Positions 17,187 to 25,842 of a DNA stretch of 64,000 nt are shown piece by piece. Positions within the stretch are counted from its first letter, which is position 1, and every line of letters begins with the position of its first letter. Made by a program: the position numbers and the translations under genes. Below the pieces are notes generated by a model, which made no database searches, was not told the origin of the DNA, and was given only the letters and a program-made list of their open reading frames with translations. The stretch covers positions 186,001-250,000 of the forward strand of contig NZ_JAPLET010000026.1 of assembly GCF_026391055.1 (NCBI RefSeq). Reading direction: 5' to 3'. Source of the DNA: Spirosoma sp. GTDB taxonomy: Bacteria; Bacteroidota; Bacteroidia; Cytophagales; Spirosomataceae.

Positions 17187-19813
17187 ACGCATCGCAACCA
17201 CCCCGCTGGGCCGACCGGCTCCTCGAATGGTTCTGCGCCCCACATCTATTAGAAGAGGTGCAGGGCGATTTGCATGAGCGATTTACCCGAGAATTACACG
17301 TGATGGGTACTCGACGCGCAAACCATAATTACTGGGTCAACGTATTGCGCTTTGTACGTCCGTTTGCCCTGAAACGCCAACCCGAACGCTATCCTTCAGT
17401 CTCTTTATTCAGTCCGGCTATGTTCCAGAACTATCTCAAAATTGCTTTACGAAACCTCGCCCGCAACAAGGCGTATTCGGCCATTAATATCATTGGGTTG
17501 AGCATTGGTCTCTCAGCGGCCATGCTGATCATGCTGTATACCAAAGACGAAGTTAGTTACGACCGGTTTCATGCAAATAATCCATCTATTTACCGGATCA
17601 CCAGCAAATCGCTGACACCCGCCGGTATTGTTGAGCAATTACAGCCCTATACCGGTGTTTTTCCAGGGCCAAAATTCCATGAGGGCGTCCCGGAAATAAC
17701 AGCCTTTGTACGGTATCGGGAAAACCATCGGGATATGAAGGAGGGCAATGACATAAAAAGCCAGTCCGTTCATTACGCCGACACGAACTTCTTTTCAATA
17801 TTCACCTTCCCGCTCCTGAGCGGCAACCCAAAAACCGCATTGCAAAACCCACAATCGGTTGTCATATCGGAGGACGTTGCGGAGAAAAACTTCGGGACAA
17901 CAAACGCACTGGGCAAGACGCTGTTTTTCAGGCGGGATGAGCGATTTGAACCCTATACGGTGACGGGCGTGGCTAAGAAAAGCCCCCAAAACTCGTCCAT
18001 CAAATTTGACGTGCTCATGCCCCTCGTGATCGAGGCAGACGAGATGGCTAATAATGAAAACTGGTTCAGTGTCTTTATGAATACGTTTGTGCTGGTTAGT
18101 CCGGGAGCCAACCTGAAAGCGGTAGAGGCAAAAATGAATCGGGTCTATGTGGCCGATGCCCGGGAAAGCATTAAAATTGTTGCTAAAAAGTACGGTATAA
18201 CGGGCAGAACGGTGTACACACTTCAGCCCTTCACCGACATGCACCTGAGCAAAGAGCTACCAGCCAGCAACGGACTTGTTGACGAGAGCAATCCCACTTT
18301 TTCGTACATCCTATCGGGTATTGCGCTGTTCATCCTGCTGATCGCCTGTATCAATTTTGTCAATCTTACCGTAGCCCGCTCCCTGAAACGAGCCAAGGAG
18401 ATAGGTGTCAGGAAAGTGGTGGGCGGAGCCAGAACCCAACTGATTATCCAGTTTCTGGGCGAGTCGTTCTTACTTTGTCTTGTTGCGTTCCTGCTGGCTA
18501 TCGGCCTGATTGAACTGGCCCTGCCTACGTTTAATCAACTCGCCAACAAAGCCCTCGCACTCTCGTATCTGTTTGATGTTAAGTTGGTGGCCGGGTACAT
18601 TATCCTGTTCATGGTCACGAGTCTGTTGTCCGGTTTCTACCCGGCGCTTATTCTGTCGGGCTACAATCCGGTTCAAACGCTGTACAGCCGGTTCAATTTG
18701 TCGGGTAAAAACTACCTGCAAAAATCACTGGTCGTACTTCAGTTTACGCTGGCCTCGTTTCTGATCATTGCTTCCCTGACCATTTATTCACAATTCAATT
18801 TCCTGACAAGTAAAGAGTTGGGCTACGACGATAAAAATCTGGTCATCATCGATAAATCGAACTTAGCGCGCAACGAAGCCAACCTATTGAAAGAAGAGTT
18901 AGAGAAAAACGGGAACATCATTGGTATCGCCCCTAAAAACGGCGGTCGATGGGGAACAGTAGCCAAAATAAACGGCGAAACGCAAGTCAATTTTGCTTAC
19001 GAAACTGTTAACGAATCCTACCTTCCGCTCTTTAAAATACCCATTTTGACCGGGCGCAATTTCTCCCCAGCCTACCCATCCGACTCGTCGCACTCGGTAT
19101 TGGTCAACGAAACGTTCGTGAAAGAAGCAGGCTGGAAAAACCCCATTGGTCAGGTCGTCGATTTCTGGTTCAGAAACGAAAAATACACCGTCGTTGGCGT
19201 GGTAAAAGACCATCATTACGAGTCGTTGAGCGAAAAAATAAAGCCGCAATTATTTACCATGAAAGCCAGCAATCCGTATGGTGTAGTCTATATAAAAATC
19301 AAACCCAATACGGAGACGGCCAGCCTTCGGCATATCGAGAAGGTTTTCAAAAAACTCTTCCCACTCAATCCCTACTCGTATCAGTTTTTAGATCAGGAAA
19401 ACCTGAAACGGTACGAGTCGGAAGCCAAGTGGAAACAGATGATGCTCTTCGGAGCCATTCTCACCATCTTCATTTCGTGCATCGGGCTCTTCGGCCTGGC
19501 GACACTCTCAGCCGAGCGACGCACCAAAGAGATTGGTATCCGGAAGGTACTGGGCGCATCGGTTGGCAGTGTCGTTCAGCTCTTATCGACAGACTTTCTG
19601 AAACTGGTTTCGCTGTCATTCATCTTCGCGTTCCCTGCCGCCTGGTACGCCATGAATGAATGGCTCAGTAACTACCCCTATCGAATCAGCATCGGCGTCT
19701 GGATGTTCCTGGCTACGGCATTCATTGCCATAACCATCGCTTTCTTCACGGTGGGCTGGCAGTCAGTACGAGCCGCCACGATCAACCCGGTAAAGAGTTT
19801 GAAAGCTGAATAA
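17183..19813 (+). CDS. FtsX/MacB-type ABC permease with prefix domain (P1)
   Basis: 876 aa. Residues ~5-66 form the permease prefix domain: PPRWADRLLEWFCAPHLLEE, GDLHERF, YW, then RPFALKRQ. TM1 is near 99-119 (INIIGLSIGL). A large MacB-type periplasmic domain follows, then an FtsX core with three segments near 370-500 (ALFILLIACINFVNLTVARS). A single segment, a second periplasmic domain and a second FtsX core (CIGLFGLATLSAERRTKEIG) close the protein. It ends in NPVKSLKAE, where most paralogues end in LRSE. This is the duplicated two-core layout. No ATPase gene is nearby. Likely function is an inner-membrane permease or mechanotransmitter; substrate unknown. Confidence 0.92.
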   Translation: MNASQPPRWADRLLEWFCAPHLLEEVQGDLHERFTRELHVMGTRRANHNYWVNVLRFVRPFALKRQPERYPSVSLFSPAMFQNYLKIALRNLARNKAYSAINIIGLSIGLSAAMLIMLYTKDEVSYDRFHANNPSIYRITSKSLTPAGIVEQLQPYTGVFPGPKFHEGVPEITAFVRYRENHRDMKEGNDIKSQSVHYADTNFFSIFTFPLLSGNPKTALQNPQSVVISEDVAEKNFGTTNALGKTLFFRRDERFEPYTVTGVAKKSPQNSSIKFDVLMPLVIEADEMANNENWFSVFMNTFVLVSPGANLKAVEAKMNRVYVADARESIKIVAKKYGITGRTVYTLQPFTDMHLSKELPASNGLVDESNPTFSYILSGIALFILLIACINFVNLTVARSLKRAKEIGVRKVVGGARTQLIIQFLGESFLLCLVAFLLAIGLIELALPTFNQLANKALALSYLFDVKLVAGYIILFMVTSLLSGFYPALILSGYNPVQTLYSRFNLSGKNYLQKSLVVLQFTLASFLIIASLTIYSQFNFLTSKELGYDDKNLVIIDKSNLARNEANLLKEELEKNGNIIGIAPKNGGRWGTVAKINGETQVNFAYETVNESYLPLFKIPILTGRNFSPAYPSDSSHSVLVNETFVKEAGWKNPIGQVVDFWFRNEKYTVVGVVKDHHYESLSEKIKPQLFTMKASNPYGVVYIKIKPNTETASLRHIEKVFKKLFPLNPYSYQFLDQENLKRYESEAKWKQMMLFGAILTIFISCIGLFGLATLSAERRTKEIGIRKVLGASVGSVVQLLSTDFLKLVSLSFIFAFPAAWYAMNEWLSNYPYRISIGVWMFLATAFIAITIAFFTVGWQSVRAATINPVKSLKAE

Positions 19814-19825
19814 GTGCATAATTAT

Positions 19826-19878
19826 CCCTTCCCTAAAGGGGAGCATTCAAAGTGGATTTTCTCTCCTCTAGGGAGGGG
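19826..19878. repeat. Imperfect palindrome between P1 and P2
   Basis: CCCTTCCCTAAAGGGGAG (19826-19843) pairs with 19863-19878 apart from one bulge and one mismatch, with a 19-nt loop. The CCCTnAAAGGGG core resembles the repeat at 1395-1464. It could dampen read-through from P1 into P2 or be a dispersed repeat. Confidence 0.5.
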
Positions 19879-19939
19879 TATTAACAGCTCTGCCCCACGT
19901 CCGTATAGTCTCTTTGCCCACTACCCCATGCCCTCTGCC

Positions 19940-22594
19940 ATGAAACCACCCCGCCGTGCCGACCGGCTACTCGAATGGTTCTGCACTCCCCACTTAGTGG
20001 AAGAGATTCAGGGCGATCTATACGAGCGATTTACCCGCGATGTGCATCGGTTGGGCCTTCCAAAAGCAAGGCAGCGTTATTGGTTCAATGTGCTGCGGTT
20101 CATTCGCCCTTTTGCCCTCAAGCGGCAATCTGACTATTATTCACCCGGTTTATCATCCTCCAATATGCTTCGCAACTACCTCAAAACCTCGATCCGCACC
20201 CTGACCCGACATAAGGTCAGTACGCTGATTAACCTGTTTGGTCTCACGCTGGGGATAACTGCCTGTCTGGTCATCTACCTCATTACCAATTACGAACTCA
20301 GCTACGACACCTTCCACCCCGATAGCGAACGTATTTATCGGCTGGTAGGCGAATCTCAATACGGGAAAACGGGCGAAAAGCACCCGGTGGGCTTTGTGCC
20401 GAATGCGGTTCCGAAAGCCATTCGGGAAGAAATTACGGGATTAGAAACGGTGGCGGCTTTTCATAATATCTCGTCAGATGTGCTCATTCCAACGGAGAAA
20501 GAAAAACCGAAGCGATTCGAGAGTAGCCGACATAGTGAACTAGTCGTCGTAGACCCGCAGTTTTTTGACATTTTCAGGTATCAATGGCTGGCAGGCAATC
20601 CCAAAACGGCGCTGAGTGAGCCGTTCAAAGTTGTCTTGTCCGAACAAAAAGCGCACACGTATTTTGGCAATATTCCCCTCAATCACATACTGGGTAAAGA
20701 GATCATCTATGAAGATTCGGTGCGGGTTAGCGTGGCCGGTATTGTAAAAGAGTGGGCGCAGCCATCCGATTTTGGCTTTACTGACTTTATCTCATTCGCT
20801 ACAATTCGGGCCAGTAAGCTCAGGCAAAGCATCAATCTCGACCAGTGGACCGACATCTGGTCGGCTTCTCAGGCGTTTGTCAAACTGCCTCAGGGGGCCA
20901 CACCCGAGCAGTTCACCGCCCAACTTCATCGGTTCGGCAAGATGCATTTTACCAAGGATATGGAGTTGCAATTTACTCCCGCCCTGCAACCCCTGTCCGA
21001 CCTTCACTTCAACGTTAATTATGACGACAATTACTCCCGGAAAGCACATTTGCCCACGCTCTATGGCCTCATGGCGATAGCCGCGTTTATTCTTCTCATA
21101 GCCGCTATCAACTTTATCAATCTAGCCACGGCACAATCGGCGATGCGTGCCAAGGAAACCGGCATTCGGAAAGTGATGGGTAGTAGCCGGGCCAATTTAA
21201 TTTTTCAGTTTCTAAGCGAAACGGCTTTACTAACGCTCATTGCCGTACTCATTTCACTAGTCCTTGTTAACCCAATTCTCCGCCTATTCCAAACCCTAAC
21301 GCCCGAGGGACTAACGGTTAATCTGTTTAGCTGGCAAACGTTGACCTTTTTACTTTTTGTCACGATAATTACCTCGCTGCTATCTGGCTTTTATCCATCC
21401 TGGATGCTGTCTTCGTATGTGCCCGCCTTGACCCTGAAGGGTCAGTCGGTCCTGAACGGCGGGGAGAAAGGGTATCTCAGAAAAGGACTGATTGTTTTTC
21501 AGTTCACGGTGTCGCTGGTGTTTATCATTGGCACGCTTATGGTTAGCCGGCAGCTTAACTTCATGCGACACAAAGACCTTGGTTTCTCAACGAATGCCAT
21601 CGTGTCGATCCGGCCCGGCCGTGATGATAAAGGACCGGTACTGGCACAGAAAATAAAGCAGTTAGCGGGTGTTGAGCGGGTTACCATGGAGTGGTTCCCA
21701 CCCATGGGACAGGCCTTTATGGTGACTAAATTGACCTACAGGGACAAGAAAAAAAACGTCGAAATGGACGTTTCAGCCAAGATAGGCGATGAGAATTTTA
21801 TTCCGCTATATCAGCTTCGACTTCTGGCTGGCCGGAATTTCCTAAAAAGCGACTCCCTTCGCGAATTGGTCATCAACGAGACGTATGCCAAAGCGTTAGG
21901 ATTCAAAAAACCAGCCGATGCGCTTAACAAGCTCATCAAGTTTCAGGACAACGCTTTTCCGGTTGTGGGTGTGGTAGCCGATTTTCATGAGCAGTCATTT
22001 CACGAAAAGATTGGTCCGGTCTTTATTGCCAACATGCCGCAGGCACGCAATATTGGGGTTAAACTTGCTACTCAGGGAAAACAGGTTGGTGATTTAAAAA
22101 CGACCCTGGCCAGCCTTGAACAGACCTGGAAATCCGTCTATCCCGACAAAAAATTCGAGTACACCTTTCTGGACGATTCCATTGCCCAGCTCTATGAGAA
22201 AGAACAAAAAACGGGTCAGCTTGTCAATACAGCTACGGCCATCGCTATCCTGATTTCGTGCATGGGCTTATTCGGTCTGGCCACATTCACGGCGCAGCAG
22301 CGTACCAAAGAGATTGGTGTTCGCAAAGTGCTTGGTGCATCGGTCGCCAGCATCGTAGCCTTGCTCACCAAAGACTTCCTGAAGTTGGTATTTATTGCCT
22401 TAGTACTGGCCTCGCCCCTGGCGTGGTGGGCCATGAATCAGTGGCTCAGGGATTTCGTCTACAAAGTCGATCTTGACTGGTGGGTCTTCGCGTTTGCGGG
22501 TGTTCTGGCCATTAGCATCGCGTTAGTGACCGTGAGTTTCCAGAGTATAAAAGCCGCCTTGACAAATCCCGTGAAGTCGTTGCGGAGTGAGTAG
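19940..22594 (+). CDS. FtsX/MacB-type ABC permease with prefix domain (P2)
   Basis: The ATG at 19940 (MKPPRRADRLLEWF) starts exactly at the prefix domain and gives 884 aa; ATG 19928 is possible, and the open frame back to 19814 runs through a palindrome and is unlikely to be coding. The prefix domain is very like that of P1 (LLEWFCTPHLVEEIQGDLYERFTRDVHRLG). Two periplasmic domains and two FtsX cores follow in the usual order, the second reading CMGLFGLATFTAQQRTKEIG. It ends NPVKSLRSE. It is 126 bp downstream of P1 with no promoter seen and with a hairpin terminator just after its stop, so it probably closes the padR1 operon. TM1 region (LINLFGLTLGITACLVIYLI) differs from P1, so the pair is old. 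Confidence 0.9.
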   Translation: MKPPRRADRLLEWFCTPHLVEEIQGDLYERFTRDVHRLGLPKARQRYWFNVLRFIRPFALKRQSDYYSPGLSSSNMLRNYLKTSIRTLTRHKVSTLINLFGLTLGITACLVIYLITNYELSYDTFHPDSERIYRLVGESQYGKTGEKHPVGFVPNAVPKAIREEITGLETVAAFHNISSDVLIPTEKEKPKRFESSRHSELVVVDPQFFDIFRYQWLAGNPKTALSEPFKVVLSEQKAHTYFGNIPLNHILGKEIIYEDSVRVSVAGIVKEWAQPSDFGFTDFISFATIRASKLRQSINLDQWTDIWSASQAFVKLPQGATPEQFTAQLHRFGKMHFTKDMELQFTPALQPLSDLHFNVNYDDNYSRKAHLPTLYGLMAIAAFILLIAAINFINLATAQSAMRAKETGIRKVMGSSRANLIFQFLSETALLTLIAVLISLVLVNPILRLFQTLTPEGLTVNLFSWQTLTFLLFVTIITSLLSGFYPSWMLSSYVPALTLKGQSVLNGGEKGYLRKGLIVFQFTVSLVFIIGTLMVSRQLNFMRHKDLGFSTNAIVSIRPGRDDKGPVLAQKIKQLAGVERVTMEWFPPMGQAFMVTKLTYRDKKKNVEMDVSAKIGDENFIPLYQLRLLAGRNFLKSDSLRELVINETYAKALGFKKPADALNKLIKFQDNAFPVVGVVADFHEQSFHEKIGPVFIANMPQARNIGVKLATQGKQVGDLKTTLASLEQTWKSVYPDKKFEYTFLDDSIAQLYEKEQKTGQLVNTATAIAILISCMGLFGLATFTAQQRTKEIGVRKVLGASVASIVALLTKDFLKLVFIALVLASPLAWWAMNQWLRDFVYKVDLDWWVFAFAGVLAISIALVTVSFQSIKAALTNPVKSLRSE

Positions 22595-22597
22595 TGA

Positions 22598-22626
22598 CCG
22601 TCCCCTCCTATTTTAGGAGAGGACGG
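22598..22626 (+). terminator. Hairpin after P2
   Basis: Arms CCGTCCCCTCCTA (22598-22610) and 22614-22626 pair at 12 of 13 positions with loop TTT. It begins 4 bp past the P2 stop. No clear T-run follows, so efficiency is uncertain. It separates the first module from the cassette-2 sites. Confidence 0.6.
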
Positions 22627-22672
22627 TCCGACGCTTCGGTTAGGCCGGGCGGCCGATGCCGGTGGTAAACCC

Positions 22673-22709
22673 CGTCCTATACCGTACAGATTTTGTCCGA
22701 TTCTGGACA
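22673..22709 (+). promoter_or_regulatory. Tandem palindromic sites, cassette 2
   Basis: CGTCCTATACCGTACA (22673-22688, degenerate) and TGTCCGATTCTGGACA (22694-22709) start 21 bp apart. The promoter-proximal copy is the closer match to consensus. It ends 64 bp before the -24 element at 22773. Confidence 0.65.
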
Positions 22710-22772
22710 ACCATAAAAAAGCAGATAACATAAAACATGTCCCCAAAGCCTTCTCAGATGGCTTTTATATTC

Positions 22773-22787
22773 TGGCAGGGCATTTGC
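22773..22787 (+). promoter_or_regulatory. Sigma-54-like promoter of padR2-P3-P4
   Basis: TGGCAGGGCATTTGC has the full GG-N10-GC spacing of an RpoN promoter, the best match of the six. It lies 43 bp upstream of the padR2 start codon. Confidence 0.68.
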
Positions 22788-22815
22788 TCAGCAAAAATAG
22801 AACTAATGAACTACT

Positions 22816-23154
22816 ATGAAACGGACCTACCTGGGCGAGTTTGAAGAGATTGTGCTGCTCACCGTGGCTGTGCTGGAAGGGCAGGCCTACGGGGTGGCGC
22901 TCACCCATGAAATCATTGAGCAGACAGGCCGGTCAGTTCGTCTGAATCAGATTCACGCGGCTCTGCAACGGCTGGAAGACAAAGGCATGGTGAAATCTGA
23001 AATGGGCGAACCCACCGCCGAACGTGGTGGTCGGAGGAAACGGCTATTTACGGTTACCGCCTATGGTCGGCGGACGTTGCAGGAAATTCAGGAAGTGCGC
23101 GTTAGTTTATGGAGCCGGCTGGTCAACCCCTTTAAACCCGTTACCAGTTTATGA
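22816..23154 (+). CDS. PadR-family transcriptional regulator (padR2)
   Basis: 112 aa, aligned end to end with padR1: KRTYLGEFEEIVLLTVAVLE, ALTHEIIEQTGRSVRLNQIHAALQRLEDKGM, ERGGRRKRLFTVTAYG, and a C-terminal helix ending LWSRL. The helix that should read DNA (SVRLNQIHAALQRL) differs from padR1 at several exposed positions (RLNQI against SISAV), so the two may not share operators. Its stop overlaps the P3 start by four bases. It is the first gene of the padR2-P3-P4 module, behind the best sigma-54-like element in the window. Confidence 0.92.
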   Translation: MKRTYLGEFEEIVLLTVAVLEGQAYGVALTHEIIEQTGRSVRLNQIHAALQRLEDKGMVKSEMGEPTAERGGRRKRLFTVTAYGRRTLQEIQEVRVSLWSRLVNPFKPVTSL

Positions 23155-25769
23155 AACCCCGAAACATCGAACCGCCCCGGTTAGCCGACCGACTCCTGGA
23201 ATGGTTCGTGGCTCCGCACCGGCTCGAATCGCTGCAAGGCGATTTGCACGAAGAGTTCGCGTATCAGGTTCAGCGCATTGGTGAGCAACGGGCTAAATGG
23301 CGATACTGGCAGGATGTTCTGGGATTTATCAGGCCTTCATTTGCGATTAAACGAGACGCATCAGTCAATCAATATTTATCACCCGCATTAGCTAACCCTG
23401 CTATGATCCGCAACTATTTCAGAACTGCCTGGCGCAATCTGGCCAAGAACAAATTTTATTCGTTCATCAACATTTCGGGTCTGACTATCGGGCTGGCCGT
23501 TGGTATTCTCATTTTACTATGGGTTCAGGATGAGTTGAGCTTTGACCGGTTCCATACGCAATCGTCGTCAATTTATCGGCTCGAAAACTGGGCGGGCACC
23601 GGCAGCAGTCGGCAGATCTGGACAACCACCGTTGCACCCATTGCTGGTTTCGCCAAACGCGAGACGCCCGAGGTCAAAGATGCCGTTCGCTTAGCAGGAA
23701 ACTATGCGTACACCTTGTTCAAATACAAGGGAAAGACTATCAACGAAAATAAGACATTCTTTACTGACCCTGCCCTGTTTTCGGTATTCGACTTCAAGCT
23801 GATTCAGGGGAATCCAGCGAAACCCTTCTCCGATGATCATTCGATTGTACTAACAGAAACAACGGCCAAACGCTATTTCGGCAATGAGAATCCAGTTGGC
23901 AAAGTACTGGCTGCTAACGACAATACGACATTCACCGTAAGTGGCATTGTCCGGGACTTTCCAAAAAACTCGTCAATTAAGGGCGATATGTTTCTCCCAA
24001 TCTCTCTGTTTTTCAGGAACCTGTACGAAGGCAACAAGGATGGAAAAAACAAGGATAATGACTTCTCGCAATTCAGGTACGAAACGTATTTATTACTCCA
24101 GCCAAATACATCAGTGGCCAGTCTGGCAACTAAACTGCGCACCATTCACTTGCGTAATAAACCCGACGATACCGACCTCACCTACCTGCTGCAAGCCTTG
24201 CCCGATATGCATTTATACAAAGCCGACGGCACGGAAGGGGGTATCGAAACGGTCAGGATGTTCTCCATCATTGCGTTGCTGATTTTGGCGATTGCCTGTA
24301 TTAACTACGTAAACCTGTCGACAGCCCGCTCCCTGCTGCGTTCCAAAGAAGTGAGTATGCGTAAAATTGTGGGTGCCGCCCGGAGTCAGTTATTCGTGCA
24401 GTTTCTAGTCGAAACCACGCTCCTGTTCTCGCTGGCTGCAGCGCTGGCCCTTGGTCTACTCTATGCCCTGCTGCCCCTATATAATCAACTGTCGGGCAAA
24501 GAACTTGCGCTCAATTTCGGTGACTACCAAATCTGGCAGATTATCGGACTTACCATCATCGGCACGCTGGCCGCGTCGAGTATCTACCCGGCGATCCTGC
24601 TGTCTTCGTTTGAGCCGTTAAAAGCCTTAAAAGGCAAAGTATCGGCCCGGCTAAGTGAAGCTTCGTTTCGCAAGGTATTGGTTGTCGTCCAGTTTGCGGT
24701 TTCGGTTATCCTGATTGCCGGTACGTTTATCATCAATAATCAACTGCAATACATCCGATCCAAAGAATTGGGTTACGACAAAACGCATGTGTTCGCTTTT
24801 TTCATGCGGGATATGGGCAAGCACTACGATGCCGTAAAAGCCGACCTGTTAAATCAGCCGGGTGTAGCGGCCGTTACACGCGCCGGTGGCAATATTGTTC
24901 AGTTAGGCGGCCAAACCGGTGATAACGAATGGGATGGAAAAGAGCAGGGCGAAACCATGATGATGCACACCGTGGCCATCGATAAAGACTTCATTCCGTT
25001 CTTCAATATGAAGCTGCAACACGGGGCCAATTTCACCGGGGCCGTGGCCGACTCGCTGCATTTTATCCTGAACGAAACAGCGGTTAAAGCCGCCCGGCTT
25101 GAAAATCCAATTGGCAAACGGTTCCGGCTATGGAAGCATAACGGTACCATCATTGGTGTGGTAAAGGACTTCCATTTTGCATCGATGAAGCAAAAAATAG
25201 AGCCCGCCATATTCTATTACGAACCCCGTGACTTAGGAGCCATCTATATTAAAACCACCGGCAAGGAGGCCGAACACGCCATAGCTTCGGCCCAAAAGTC
25301 CTGGAAACAGTACAATGCCGATTTCCCATTCGAGTTCTCGTTTCTGGACGATGTATTCACTAACCTCTACAAGACAGAACAGCAAACGGGGCTTCTGTTC
25401 ACTATCTTTTCGTCCATTGCCATCCTCATTTCATGTTTGGGCTTGTTCGGACTGGCAGCTTATACGGCACAGGTACGCACCCGCGAAATTGGTGTTCGCA
25501 AAGTGCTGGGAGCCAGTGTTACCAGCGTCATTCAGCTCCTGGCCAAAGATTTTATTCAGTTAGTCCTGATCGCCATTGTCATTGCTGTTCCGCTTGCCTG
25601 GTGGGCCATGAGTGTATGGCTTGAGGACTTTGCGTATCGCATTGACATTGAGTGGTGGATGTTCGCCATTGCCGGTTTACTGGCGCTGGCTATTGCGTTG
25701 CTGACAGTGAGTTTCCAGAGTATCAAAGCGGCTCTGATGAACCCGGTTCGCTCCCTACGGTCGGAATGA
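23151..25769 (+). CDS. FtsX/MacB-type ABC permease with prefix domain (P3)
   Basis: 872 aa, start overlapping the padR2 stop. The prefix domain (~4-62) reads PPRLADRLLEWFVAPHRLESLQGDLHEEF and RYWQDVLGFIRPSFAIKR. TM1 is ISGLTIGLAVGILILLWVQDE. The first core has LILAIACINYVNLSTARSLLRSKEVSMRKIVG, the second CLGLFGLAAYTAQVRTREIGVRKVLGAS. The end is NPVRSLRSE. Family-level knowledge: these proteins share the fold of MacB, LolC/E and FtsX, which couple ATP hydrolysis in the cytoplasm to movements in the periplasm. No adaptor or outer-membrane partner is nearby. It probably shares a transcript with P4 after a 71-bp gap that contains a palindromic repeat. Confidence 0.92.
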   Translation: MKPRNIEPPRLADRLLEWFVAPHRLESLQGDLHEEFAYQVQRIGEQRAKWRYWQDVLGFIRPSFAIKRDASVNQYLSPALANPAMIRNYFRTAWRNLAKNKFYSFINISGLTIGLAVGILILLWVQDELSFDRFHTQSSSIYRLENWAGTGSSRQIWTTTVAPIAGFAKRETPEVKDAVRLAGNYAYTLFKYKGKTINENKTFFTDPALFSVFDFKLIQGNPAKPFSDDHSIVLTETTAKRYFGNENPVGKVLAANDNTTFTVSGIVRDFPKNSSIKGDMFLPISLFFRNLYEGNKDGKNKDNDFSQFRYETYLLLQPNTSVASLATKLRTIHLRNKPDDTDLTYLLQALPDMHLYKADGTEGGIETVRMFSIIALLILAIACINYVNLSTARSLLRSKEVSMRKIVGAARSQLFVQFLVETTLLFSLAAALALGLLYALLPLYNQLSGKELALNFGDYQIWQIIGLTIIGTLAASSIYPAILLSSFEPLKALKGKVSARLSEASFRKVLVVVQFAVSVILIAGTFIINNQLQYIRSKELGYDKTHVFAFFMRDMGKHYDAVKADLLNQPGVAAVTRAGGNIVQLGGQTGDNEWDGKEQGETMMMHTVAIDKDFIPFFNMKLQHGANFTGAVADSLHFILNETAVKAARLENPIGKRFRLWKHNGTIIGVVKDFHFASMKQKIEPAIFYYEPRDLGAIYIKTTGKEAEHAIASAQKSWKQYNADFPFEFSFLDDVFTNLYKTEQQTGLLFTIFSSIAILISCLGLFGLAAYTAQVRTREIGVRKVLGASVTSVIQLLAKDFIQLVLIAIVIAVPLAWWAMSVWLEDFAYRIDIEWWMFAIAGLLALAIALLTVSFQSIKAALMNPVRSLRSE

Positions 25770-25770
25770 A

Positions 25771-25842
25771 GAATGGATAATGTATAATGAATAACACGCC
25801 TGAATCACTAGTCTTTATTCTCCATTTTACATTATTCATTAT
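25771..25842. repeat. AATGGATAATG-family palindromic repeat before P4
   Basis: The left arm (25771-25794, with GAATGGATAATGTATAATG) and right arm (about 25814-25842) match at about 20 of 23 positions as reverse complements; an inner 11-bp perfect match is 25784-25794 with 25832-25842. The right arm runs into the P4 start codon. Related copies precede P9 and P11. Confidence 0.7.

Noticed and set aside
19814-19939. N-terminal extension of P2 upstream of 19940
   Set aside because: It would translate through a palindromic repeat and precede the conserved prefix domain, which begins at MKPPRRADRLL.
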